Below are positions 25,201 through 36,300 of a stretch of 64,000 nt of DNA, piece after piece. The translations under genes were made by a program, and so were the position numbers. This DNA is from Ricordea florida. Taxonomy: Eukaryota > Cnidaria > Anthozoa > Corallimorpharia > Ricordeidae. The stretch's first letter is position 1. Each line of letters starts with the position of its first letter. Under the pieces are notes generated by a model. That model saw only the letters and a program-made list of their open reading frames with translations. It did not search any database and was not told the DNA's origin. The stretch spans positions 8,877,133 to 8,941,132 of the forward strand of contig OX453272.1 of NCBI GenBank assembly GCA_949710005.1, in the 5' to 3' direction.

Positions 25201-28090
25201 TTGTAGTTAGACGAGGGGACGGCAGGGAAACAGGGCTCCTACCATGTGTACAGGTGACGGCGTAACGCGCTGTTTCACCATTGTGTGTAAATTATTCATT
25301 AACATCTGTTTTATTGTCTCGTCTTGTTTTACGTCACCTGTGCCGGTGCATGGAGTAGGAGTTCAAAACAGCAAAAGAAAGGCTGACTAAACGTGTTTAA
25401 CATGGTAGCATTCAACAGATGTATTTTACGTGTTTTTTGTTTTTGTTTTTTGTTTTTTTAGTTAAGCTGTTCCCTTGCGAAGATTATTCTCCTATTTGTC
25501 ATTACTACCAAAAAGACAGTCAGTGTAGAGACTATTACATGCAGAAAGGATGCCGCAAGTACTGTGGTCTATGTGATGGTAAGTTTGTGAGACTGAGTTT
25601 CATCAGCCATTAATTTCCTTGGTTATCACTTTTGAGGTTATCATTGATCAAGAACTAACCATTTAGGGATCAATTTAATAGAACTTTCACTATTGTAATT
25701 TACAAGTGTAGTTAATATTGTTTCACAGTTTGAAAACAATAACTACACTTATAAATTACACTTGTGAAAGTTTTATTTAATTGAGCAAAGTATGTCGCAT
25801 CTTTGTTATGTTCTTTTTGCATTAGAATTTCTCGGACCCACCAGAAAAAACCACAAAACGTTTGGTTTCCGCGGTGATGATCCGATCTATAAAATCGTGA
25901 ACGGTAAAAGTCCGCGTTATATCGGCTGCAAGTGAAGCCATTAAATAATTTGGGGTATTTGCATTTGAATGCATACCGTAGTGGTTATCAATATCAATGT
26001 GAGCTACGCCTTTGTTTTTTTGCAGTCCCTTATGGAGTGTTTATTGGCTGTGCTGATTGGAAAGTATGTAAGAAATTCGCGAAGTCTGCTTGTATGATAC
26101 GCTGGGTTAGGGAAACATGCAAAAGCAAGTGCGGGCAATGTAATCATTACGGTAAGTTTAACAAATCGACTGTGGTTTAGCGTTGTCTGTACTCTTATCG
26201 ACAACGAGTACGCGTCATCAAAGTGGTCAAAATGTTGTGGACTTACGAGGCGCAGCCTAGTGAGTCAACAACAAATTTTGACCACTGTGTTGACACATAT
26301 CGTTGTCGATAAGAGTACAGACAACGCTAAACCACATTCGATTTGTTTTTACCATGTCAACGTCAAAGAAAATGTTTATTTTTTTCAGAGCGTGAACAAG
26401 ATTGTGACACGAAAAAAGAGCAAGCGTTGTCTATAACTTTCTCGAAATCTGATTGGTTTATTCCCCAAAATGAGCATTTCTGATTGGCTGTTGCATTGCA
26501 TGGCACATTAACGCGAGCAGCGTTGTCTAGACTCTTATCGACAACGGTAAAGTAAGCCAATCAGATTGCAAGATTAGTAGCAATTGAGGAAAAAATAAAA
26601 CTGAAAGAAGTAAATTAACCCTAAAATAGCATTCGATGGCGAAATCTTCAGCACAGATACGACATTCATTACTTTCCACAAATATGATTAGTTTGCAACT
26701 TATTAAGCTACCGAAATTTAATTATTGAAATGCCATTGATAAGGTCAAATATTTAACTGCTCGACTTGGAAACTTTATGTCTTGAACAGTTCCATGTCCC
26801 TAACACGCCGCAAAATTAACTTACCGGCTTAGAGAAGATTCAGTACCACTTTTAAAAAAATGTTCACAGCCTGTAAAAGCAATAATGCTGTTTATGTTTT
26901 ATCATCCGTTGAAAGCATTCATGCATGCATCCATCTTTTTGCCCTGAGACAAGTTATAAGGAAGCAACACGTTCAAAAGACTATCAGTTGTTTTTATAAC
27001 TAAGAGGGAGACCGTGGTCGTGAATTTGCGGCACAGGTGTCAAAAAAAAAATGAAAGATGATTTTGTCATTCGTGATTACTTCACTCTTCAATCGATAAG
27101 TGTAATAGTAGTTTTAACTTATTTTAAACCACGGCCATGTTGACCTCTTGAAACCTGTGCTTTTTTACCTAGTTACCAGCTCTATATTTCTTTTTGCTAC
27201 TGTTACTAAACCTCGTCCCCAGGGCCCCTCGTTCCCAGAGACCGTGGGAACGAGGTTGACTGTTATTATAATAATAACAAATAATTTGATTATTTTGTTC
27301 AGAACGTAAAGCCGACGCCAACATCTTCATTGGTAAAAAGAGATACATGGTTGATTCAAAGCAACATGACGACAATAAACAGCAACTGAAGAAAGTCCTT
27401 ACGAAAACAAGTAGAAAAGAGAGCGTATCTAAAGACAAGAAGCGAAAAGATTTGGAGAAGACTGCCAAGGCGTCGTTGCATCCGAAAGTGACAGTGGTAG
27501 AAAAGGCGGTGCCCAAGACAAAAGAGACCCACGTTGAAGACAACAACAAGGGATCTGGTGCGCAGAGTAAGGTTGACTCAACCAAAGAAAATTCTAAAGA
27601 CGAAAATAATGACAATGATGATGATAACGATGACGATGACGATGATGATGATGGTGCTGACGATGAGAAAAAGGAAGGTATGGAAAGAAACGATGAAAGA
27701 AACTCTAAAGACGACGATGATGATAATGATAATGATGATAAAAGCAAACAAGCGAAAGTTATGAAGTCAACGAGCAGCAGTCATGACAAACCAGTTAATC
27801 CTGTTAAGATGGATGCTGACCCTCGTGGCGAACCAGTGGTTACCAAGGTGGTCGATCAACCAGTGAAATTCAACCAAAAACCCAACAAAGAGTTAAAAGT
27901 TAAGGTGGTTAAACAGGATAAAGACAGGAAACCCGCCAAAGTCGCCAAGCCAAAGATTTCAGACAAGAAAGCTGTAACACCAAAGAAAGTGGAGCACGAC
28001 AAGATTGCAAAAATCAAACCTGTTCAGAAAATGAAGAAGAGCGACAAAGCGAAAACAAAAGCCACTGCCTCTAAAATGCAAAAAAACTGA
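22247..28090 (+). CDS. Gene A: secreted protein with two ShK domains and an Asp-rich/Lys-rich tail, 9 exons, about 480 residues
   Basis: Exons: 22247-22328, 22741-22845, 22945-22998, 23548-23592, 24236-24283, 25462-25578, 25826-25903, 26026-26151, 27303-28090. Every junction is GT-AG in phase 1 and joins in frame. Residues 1-21 form a signal peptide (MAAPQLLLATLLSITCGAFA). Four short exons give a Pro/Lys-rich segment. ShK domain 1 has Cys at 117, 124, 133, 142, 146 and 149; ShK domain 2 at 185, 191, 199, 208, 212 and 215, separated by a 26-residue exon. The last exon is strongly charged: Lys-rich, then Asp-rich at about 318-364, then Lys-rich again. Asp-rich secreted proteins often bind calcium, so a matrix or mineral-associated role is possible but inferred. 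ShK folds occur in peptide toxins and in many non-toxic matrix and protease proteins; I see no clear channel-blocking Lys-Tyr pair. AATAAA at 28289 fits the 3' end. Confidence 0.85.
23887..24148. repeat. MITE with internal direct repeats
   Basis: AGGGACGGACCATTAGAAAA at the left end is mirrored by TTTTCTAATGGTCCGTCCCT at the right end, over more than 30 bp including the G and C runs. The interior contains about six copies of a (T)GCA(C/T)GAATTTTTTTT unit. It lies in the intron between exons 4 and 5 of gene A. Confidence 0.85.
24650..24780. repeat. MITE family 1, copy 1
   Basis: CAATGTAAGTATCTGG on the left and CCAGATACTTACACTG on the right are terminal inverted repeats. CAACTGTGCACCTACCCCTC pairs with GAGGGGTAGGTGCACAGTTG just inside. 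Related copies lie at 39380-39510 and 47816-48097. Confidence 0.85.
25462..25578 (+). other. ShK domain 1 of gene A (one exon)
   Basis: One phase-1 exon of 39 codons encodes a full six-cysteine ShK domain with spacing C-x6-C-x8-C-x8-C-x3-C-x2-C. The ends are TTTTTTTAG and GTAAGT. Confidence 0.85.
25684..25770. repeat. Palindromic element in gene A intron 6
   Basis: CTTTCAC and AATTTACAAGTGTAGTT on the left return as AACTACACTTATAAATT and GTGAAAG on the right around a short AT-rich loop. Confidence 0.7.
26026..26151 (+). other. ShK domain 2 of gene A (one exon)
   Basis: A 42-codon phase-1 exon encodes C-x5-C-x7-C-x8-C-x3-C-x2-C. A Trp sits between the third and fourth Cys, as in many non-toxin ShK domains. 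Confidence 0.85.
26158..26349. repeat. MITE abutting the exon 8 donor of gene A
   Basis: AACAAATCGACTGTGGTTTA at the left end pairs with the right end complement, and GCGTTGTCTGTACTCTTATC is repeated inverted near the right. The element begins about 7 bp after the exon border at 26151, so it may carry part of the donor context. Fragments with the same GCGTTGTCTA/GACAACG words continue to about 26555. Confidence 0.85.
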
Positions 28091-28288
28091 TCGATCTGCT
28101 TATTAAATTAAATTAAATGCCCTCCTTTGAAAATCTTCATTAATACAATATTGTATCTCTATTTCCCAAAGGAGGCTTCTTTAGTCTCTGAAAGTATAAG
28201 TTTTGACATTTTTCTGGTGACGTTTGACACACATCAAGCTTTTATTTTTTTCGTCTTCTGAATTCATAATGTAATGTAATCTCCTGTA

Positions 28289-28294
28289 ATAAAA
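28289..28294 (+). terminator. Polyadenylation signal, gene A
   Basis: AATAAA lies about 200 bp after the gene A stop codon. Confidence 0.6.
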
Positions 28295-30341
28295 CTGTTT
28301 ATTTTAGATTCTGCATAGTCAGACAAGACATTATGAGAAACCAAAACAACCTCCCATGATCCGTTTGGAACAGGCTGACTTTCCATCTCGCACGTACATT
28401 TATTATAGATCGATGTATAAGCCTGTAATGATAACAACAGTTTCTAAGAGAGTAGTCTGCAAGAGCCAAATGCTTTTCTTTTAGTACTGAAGACTCACCA
28501 TCATAGGCTATGCTAGTAAAACAATGAGATGCATCAGAGCGTCTTTTTGGAATAGACATTTCTCTTTGACCTGAAGAAAGATGTGAGTAATAAGTTCAGA
28601 TATGGAAGCATGATAATAACAGTGTAATAAAGCCTCTCTTTATGCCTAGTCGACTACTGAGTATTAGTGAAAGACATAGGCCAAGTGAATACCAGTTAAT
28701 TGCCGAAACACCAAAATTAAAGTAACAACCCCGCCAATCAAAACAGACGCACATTTCTAAATAACCAATCAAAACACGAAGTAAATACCTGTAATCTGTG
28801 CCAAGCACGCGACGCATACGAGCTGGTAACAACTTGTTATTTTTTCCCCTCTGATTGGTTAACAAATTTGCCCGAGATTGTTAAATCAATCAAATACTGT
28901 AGAAATGCAAAACCCAAGCATTCGCAAAATTGCCCTAGAAAGACTGTTGAACTGCGCAATATAACAAGTGAGACCTTTTGGCCTTTCGTTTTTGTTAACT
29001 GACAGTTTAGCCTCGTCTTACGTCTCTGTTACACAAGAAAGAAGATAGTAACTAATGTTATAGTGCACTTGGATTTTACAGTACTTAACAGCCACCATTA
29101 TTTTCCACGAAAAACACGGAAAAGCGTGAATTGTTATTCGGACTCAAAGCCAATAAGAATCTCGCTCCCACTGGAGTTCCACATACCCTCGCTGTTCAAT
29201 GCTGGATAGACACTAGGAACGAGGTTGTTGTAATTAATTGTGCACCGAGGTCGATTTTTATATCAAGAAGAGTTTAATGTTTATCTTCCGTCCTTTTTTC
29301 TTCTGCTCATAGAAATTGATAACGTCTCCCCACCGACAAATAAAAATACTGATTTCCTGATGCGTAGAATCAAAATTCTGCGCTCTTTTCAGGCTTGCGG
29401 TCGTCGTTCCCGTGCGTTTGGAAAATGGCATAAAGTATTCGCCAGTGTTGCATAAATCATTTCTAGTGAAGCTAGGATACAAATTTCACGTTAAAAGTTT
29501 CAATTTTTATGAAGAAAAATTTTAGTATTTTCGTCATAAAAATCTTTATTATCTTTATCGTGAGTTCCAACAGTCAACAGTTATCAAAAAAGTAACAGTC
29601 TTATGAGTTTGTCGGTTTTCCGTTGACCTCAGGGAAGACGAGCACGTGACACGCAAGGAATCATGGGGCTTCTAGTGATGCTAGACAACTGAGGAATTGT
29701 TTAAATTTATTGTTTGAGTTTTTTCATAATTTCGAAATTCAAAACAGCGGAACAGGGGAGCTGACGGTGTTTCCTCTATGCCCTCTTCGTAAGGGAACAT
29801 TATAATCAGGTAAGTGAGAAGCTAAATTCCGTTATTCTCGAAGCTCTTTGTTCTTGGGCTAGCAGTTGATTGCCTCTCTGTGCTGACAAAAGACGGTGAT
29901 TGTATCGTGTAATTCCTCAGTGGTTATTCAAGATTAGTTATTCAAACCCCACAAATATTGAACCATTTTACAGAACCACTGTTCAGGAAAATCCCTCAGT
30001 TAAAAGAAAATCCCCAATTGAAGTTTGAAGCACATCAAAGTTCTAATAATATCAGCCGGTATTCGAATAGATCACATGTTATGTTAGTCTGAATGGGTTG
30101 GTCTCTTACTTGTTACTTTCCCTTCTGATCAAACCAATATGGCTTCAGCAGTTCGTGCTGTACAAGCTGCCCTAGTTCCTCTATAGCTTTCAGCAGAGAT
30201 GTGTATTATTTTTAATTTTATTTCCAGGCCTATTCTGTTCAAAATAAAAGCCATTAGCTGCTTGTCAATCGAACAAATTATCTCCAAGCTTAAGTACCTG
30301 ACTAAACCTGCTGTTCTATTTCTTTTGAAAAAAAAATAGCA
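28295..30341. other. Intergenic stretch between genes A and B
   Basis: No exon is supported. Repeat-like AT-rich sequence with CCAATCAAAAC words (28735-28780) occupies part of it. The last several hundred bases should hold the gene B promoter and leader; no TATA box is obvious. Confidence 0.4.
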
Positions 30342-33300
30342 ATGGACTTAACGCGGACAAGATTTGGCGCCAAGGCTTTGCTGCTTCTCATTTGTTTAAC
30401 ATTATGCTATGGACTCTTGGAAGGAAAATGTAAGTACCCTTAGTCAGAAAATTTTTTTAGGACAGAGCTTGGAATTTCTTACTAAATTGGTAGCTTTATT
30501 GCTTCCTGCTAATCAATCATCTATAAGTTTATTCGATAACTTGAACATATGCCCATGGGTAAAGTGATTGTGAAAGCTCGATGCACAAAAGATCAGAACT
30601 ACTTGGTTCAATGAACTGGGAAACTCAATGTAGAATTTTAAGGCGTATCTTTACTCTATTGTTCTTTGTTCGTGAATAATTCAACGCAATAGGCTTCCCC
30701 GCTAAACACCTGTTAACGGCTAATGAAACTGACTAACAGTACCCGTTGTTGCGTGTGATCTTGTTACGGCTTGCTGAGATTAACAGGTTTGCAACAGAGC
30801 CCAAAGCTAATGTGTTTAAGTAATTCGAAGCGTATATAGGACGATCTTAAGACCGTTTGTTTTCTAACTTTTTATGACCCTTTTTCAGTCTTCTTTCCAT
30901 CAAAAGACGCATTTCTCTATTCGCAAGCACACTGGACAGGACATTGCTCTTCTAAAATCAAATACACACTCACAAAACTGTAAATAACTGTGGAGATCTC
31001 AAAAGCAATACCCGTAAAGCTCGATGAGATCACAGTTTGTTAAGGACATTTCCAAGGGGTTTCTATAGAAAGAAGATTACAGGCAATAAACTTTCCAATC
31101 TACTTTTATTAAATGAACACTAACACATGGACCTCCTCATCGTTTGCTAAAGTTCTTCTTTGAAAATAAACTTGAGATTTTGTGTGATTACCTTTTTGGC
31201 ATTTTACTTGTGGAGGACAATTCTGTTGCTTAATTATATTCCTAAAACAAATAAATAGCCATGCTATTTCCTTTACTGAGGATTACCGTTAGGTTTTAGC
31301 AATGCAGATGCCAAGTGTACGCGAAAAAATAACCCACAATTAAAAAAAACAACAACTTGAACCAGAATTCTGAAGAAATTAAACGCATCTTATAGCCAGC
31401 AACATCTGGAACTGAAATATAGATGTCTTGTTCACCCCTTTTTCCGAGAACAGTTGCAAATTATAAACTTATAAACATCTTAAGACCATTAACTGAATGA
31501 AGATGGTTCTTATAGATCAAAAGATCAGCGATGTTTTCACGTTTGAGACTCGGAGAAAAATAAAATCGCAACAGGACTTCTTGCACTTGTACCTGACCTG
31601 AAAAACTCTCGTGGATTGAAAACATTTCCTGCCATATATAACGAGTCCTATAACATAAGCCAGGACCCATCCTGCATAAACTCAACACGACGTGTACTCT
31701 AATTGGTCAATCCTGTTTCCAAGTCTATGTTTTGTCAGTATATATTCCCCGCCCATTTTTCCTGCCCTTACAGTATGATAAATGATGTTATAGGAACAAT
31801 ACCGTTTTCCTCCACCACCTCGCTTGGTTTCATCACGTTATGAACTCCAGGGAATTGATGTCTTTCGGTTAAATTCAAACTGACATAAAGCCAAACCAGA
31901 AAAAATAGCAAAATTAACTCTAGTCATATTTGTATAAAGCATTCGCCAGTGAAATACCCAGTCACAACACGGTTTCGGTCGATATTTTTCTTCCCTGCCG
32001 AGACAAGCAGAACCAGCATATTTACTGGATTATCCAAAATCCATTCACTAGTAATGCAAAAACATCACCACCTTTTGTCCCACTTCGAATGCGGACAGAC
32101 ACATTAATGAGCCTTATAACTTTTCATCAAACAAAAAGATAACTTGATATGTTTATAACACTTTCTTTCCAGCTTTAAAGAAACCCAAACATGCTATTCA
32201 CAAAAAAGGGACCAAGAAACATGAAGGTAACGCTAGTGGCTACGATGAAATTTAACAAGCGGGCGTCGTGATTCATATTAATACGCATGTCAGTCCTTTG
32301 CACTTGTACTTTGCTGAAGAGTTGTCTGTGTGTTCGTCGTTTGCAAGCCATTGAAAGGGCACATGATATTCTCCTCTCTCGCTTACAAAGGTTTTTTTTT
32401 TCTCTTTGTAGCACTTCTCAAGGGCAGCTTCTGTAAAGACCATTCATACTGCTTTAGATACAGTGATCTGGACTGCGCCTCAGGATGGGTAGAGCTTAAC
32501 TGTCCTAAGATGTGCAGACGCTGTGAATACGAAGGTACGTTACACTGTGCCTGACTTACTAACAAGGCTGCAAGATTAATCCAAAAAATTGTGAAATAGC
32601 GAAATATTGTGAAACAAACGCGAGCAAGCTCTCTCCAATATCTCTCTAACCAAGGGTGTAGCGAGGATTTTGCAAAAGTGCTGGGGTCACACTGTTCCGC
32701 AATCGGGGTACCTACCAGATTGGCATGTTGACATCCACGCTGTGTTTTGCTTTTTGGATGAGAGAGAGTGGGGGGGAGGAGGGGGGGAGGGAGAAGCCTA
32801 TAAAATAGTAGTCTGTGATTACCACCGCCACTCATCGCTCTCGTTAGAGAAGAAACCAGAAGCGGCTGTATTAATAGGTGTAGTGTATGACGTCATACCT
32901 CGTGCTCTGGCACGATGCTTTGCGGATTGAGGGCAAACTTCATCCTTTGTTCTGTAGTTGTCAATAAACAAAAGGTTGGTTGAGTTCCCTGTTAACTCTG
33001 AGATTCTCTTAACGAAACGACTCAATACGTAACAGTAGGCCATTAAAATGGCTGCAAAGATTAGTTAAGATTCCTTGAGAAATAAATTAATCTATTCTAA
33101 TCTCATTTGCTCACCATAACGAGGGTCGCGGGCACCTCAATGATCCCCGTAGTTACGCACCAGCTAACGAATGGCTTCATTAACGCATAAGCGTCACTCA
33201 TTGGCATTTTATATGTCGATTCACTTGTTGTGTTAACAGCGCGAACAACATCATGCTACGTTTTTCTTCATGATAAGTGTTTCAATCATGCAAAAATTAC

Positions 33301-36300
33301 TTGAAGAAGTTTTGGTTCACGGTGATTTTAGATAATTATACTTAACAATTGAACTACGGATTCAAGCCGTTCAACGAGTGGATAGGCGACTATGCATTGA
33401 CTATTTAACTCATAGAAAACGAGGACGAGCGTTCTTCTTGTTTTAGTAGAAACCGTCTGGCATACACCTTTCAGTGTTATGACAATACTTATGGACTTCT
33501 TAGCATTTAAAGTGCATTTTCTGTTTCGAAACGCTGGCGTTTATCTTTCACAGAATAGATAGTCAGTACGGTAGCCAATCAGATTGCAGGATTGGAGATA
33601 GAATGCGAGTTGGTTTCTACTAATAAACAATTAGATTATGAGCTCAAGATTTCTATCGCGTGATAGTAGACGAGGGCGCAGCCCGAGCCAACTATCATGC
33701 ATAGAAATCGAGAGCGAACCCCCTGCGTACCCCCTGCGTACCCCCTGGTACCCCCTGCGAGTTGGTTTCTACTAACAGTGCTTAGACGGTCAGTTAAAAC
33801 TGAGCTTGCTACAAACACGTTAACACGTTAACACTTTAGGTCCTGAATTGGTGCAACTGCCAGCTGTGGTTTATTACAAGAAGGGAGAAAAGAAACATGG
33901 CATAACTGGACACAAAAAGCACACAAAAAAACACGCCAAGAAAAACGTCGAGAGGCGTGAAGATGGTAAACGTGACGTGGTGTTCCTCAAAAAGCCTTCC
34001 GATTACACACCAACTCCACCCAGCTACTATCCCAATCCTACAACAAGTTATAAACTATTTGAATACACAGGACAAGCGCAAAACATGCTGTTTTTATACC
34101 CTGATCAGCATCCTGTTAACCTTCAATATGCGGACAAAGTGTCAGATGCTGATAAGCAGTACGCTCAACAATACGCTGAACAGAAGCAACGAGAGTATTT
34201 TGGAGGTCAGGATCAAACTGCTGCCACTGCTAATTCTGCTCTTCCTGCGTCACCCACGACTGGTTTATCTGCGGCAGCTGCCGCCGACCCAGCAGCAATG
34301 GCACCTTCCGCATCTGACGTAGGGTCATCACCTGTAGCACCAGCAGCAGCCAATGCCACACAGGAAGCAGCAGTAGCACCAGCCCCTCCCTCACCTACAA
34401 TAGGAGCTGCTACTGCTGCTAATGTTGGGCCTGCTGTAGCGACGGCTGCTCCAGCAGTCCCTATTTTTGTGGCGGCACCGGCGGCCGGGCTTGCCCCAGC
34501 TGCAGCTGCACCAGCAAGTGGCACTGTCACTGCTCCTGCCTCAGGGGCTACAACTGCGGTGCCGTCTGCTAACCAGACGGTTGTCCAATCGCCGTCGGCA
34601 GGCGTTCAGCAGCCAGTTTTACAGCAGCCTTGGAAAGGACAAAACCAAAGTATGGCCGCACAACAGCTTCAACCAGCAATAGCTGCTCCTGCTGCTGTGC
34701 CAGGGAATCAGACCATTGAGCTAATCAACCAGACAGTGATTGAAGCTTCTAACCATACTGAACAGCCTGAGGCTCCTGCCGGAGCTGTACCGATTGGTTT
34801 CCAGCCAGCAGTTATTACTGCTGCTGAATCTAATCAAACGGTGCCAGGAATTTTTCCTTCCGCAGGACAGAGACAGGTTGAGGGTAATCAGACCGCGCCT
34901 AGTGCTCAGCCATCGTTTCCACAGACTGCTGCTCCTGGACAGCAAGCACCCGCAACGGGTATGTGTCTCATTGAATCCGCCACTTGTATTTTAGAGGACT
35001 TAATAGTAGCTGTGTACTTTGGTGTATGCCATCCAGTGCCGTTATGTCCTAATAAGGGCGCTCAATCACAGCAACCACATCAATCATTTCAATGTCATAT
35101 CGACGTCCTGTCACTAATCTCGGTTTTTTTGTTATGTAGCCTGTTAGCGTAGTAAAGGGAACAACGGGAAATCTGTTTTGGAAGTCTTGAGTTCGATTTT
35201 CAACTTTGGTTCAAACCTTTGGTTGTTCTTATTACTAGTACTGCTAATTGAACTAATTTGAGGCACGCGAAACTCAAGGTTAGGTTTCTATTTTCACCAT
35301 GGGGGTCTTAAATCGCTGATGCCAGGACATCTTCAGCTATTCAATCATTGCTTAACACACAGGCAACCAATAAATCAAATAATCGGGCTCGTCGACAGTT
35401 TGTAGAAGTAACCCAAGGGGATCATAGTCGGGCTCTTAAGATTTGAGAGCTGCTGACACAAATGGTGCTGACCTTTCTGGAGAAACGATAGAAATGTCAG
35501 CCCACTTTAAATCTTATTATAGTAAAACTTACTTCCTCGACTCGTTTGGTAAACCTTTTATTTGTCTTTCAACATCCCACCGACCCATCACCAGTTTGTT
35601 TAGAAGACAACTCCTTTATGCTTGTGTGAAATGAGTTTGGTTTGCTTAGCTCTCTCTCTCTCCTCCCGCATAAACGTACATTATAATTATCTTTGCTTCT
35701 GAAAGGTAGCAACACATCGCTAAACGTATCACAGCCATTGGCGGGCCTTCGTCCACAGAATCAGACTCTTGTAAACGGCACCACATCACAAAACCAGTCA
35801 ATACCATTGGAAAAAATCACTCCACAGAATCATTCACTCGTCAATGGCAGTGAAATATCACCAAATAATTCACTATCACAAGTAGAAATACAGCCACAGA
35901 ATGGATCACAAGCTGATCTGATGCGGCAAAGTAAGTTTACACCGGCACTTAAAACACAACCACAACCACGGGGTCATCGGCCTTCACCAGAAAAACATGC
36001 ACAGTCACTCTCATCAAAAGCACCTGTTGAGGCCGAGGAGCAACATGAAACGTCGAAATTGGAAGAAAGTGGCTCATCTTCATTCATGCATAGACTTCAT
36101 TTAACCAGCACGGGTGAACCGAATGAGCTGGTTGGGCAGTTTAATCCTAACGGTCTAGCTGTCACCCTAGCAGGACCAGGTACACTTGCTGTGACATCGA
36201 CAAGTGACACTGGATCAGTCACGCAAGATGTCACGGTAGATCAACAAGCACCTGAGCAAGATAAAGAAGAAAAGAAGGCAAGTTGGACATGTTGTAAAGA

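Noticed and set aside
27169-27747. 192-residue minus-strand Ser-rich reading frame
   Set aside because: It is the complement of the Asp-rich repeat in the last exon of gene A; GAT/GAC repeats read as Ser/Leu codons in reverse.
34213-34530. 105-residue minus-strand Ala/Gly-rich reading frame
   Set aside because: It is the antisense shadow of the Ala/Pro-rich tract in gene B exon 4.
34959-35152. C-terminal extension of gene B exon 4 to a stop at 35152
   Set aside because: Reading through a good GTATGT donor at 34959 is possible and might give a short isoform, but the phase-1 junction to 35706 continues the sequon-rich protein, so the extension is treated as intron.
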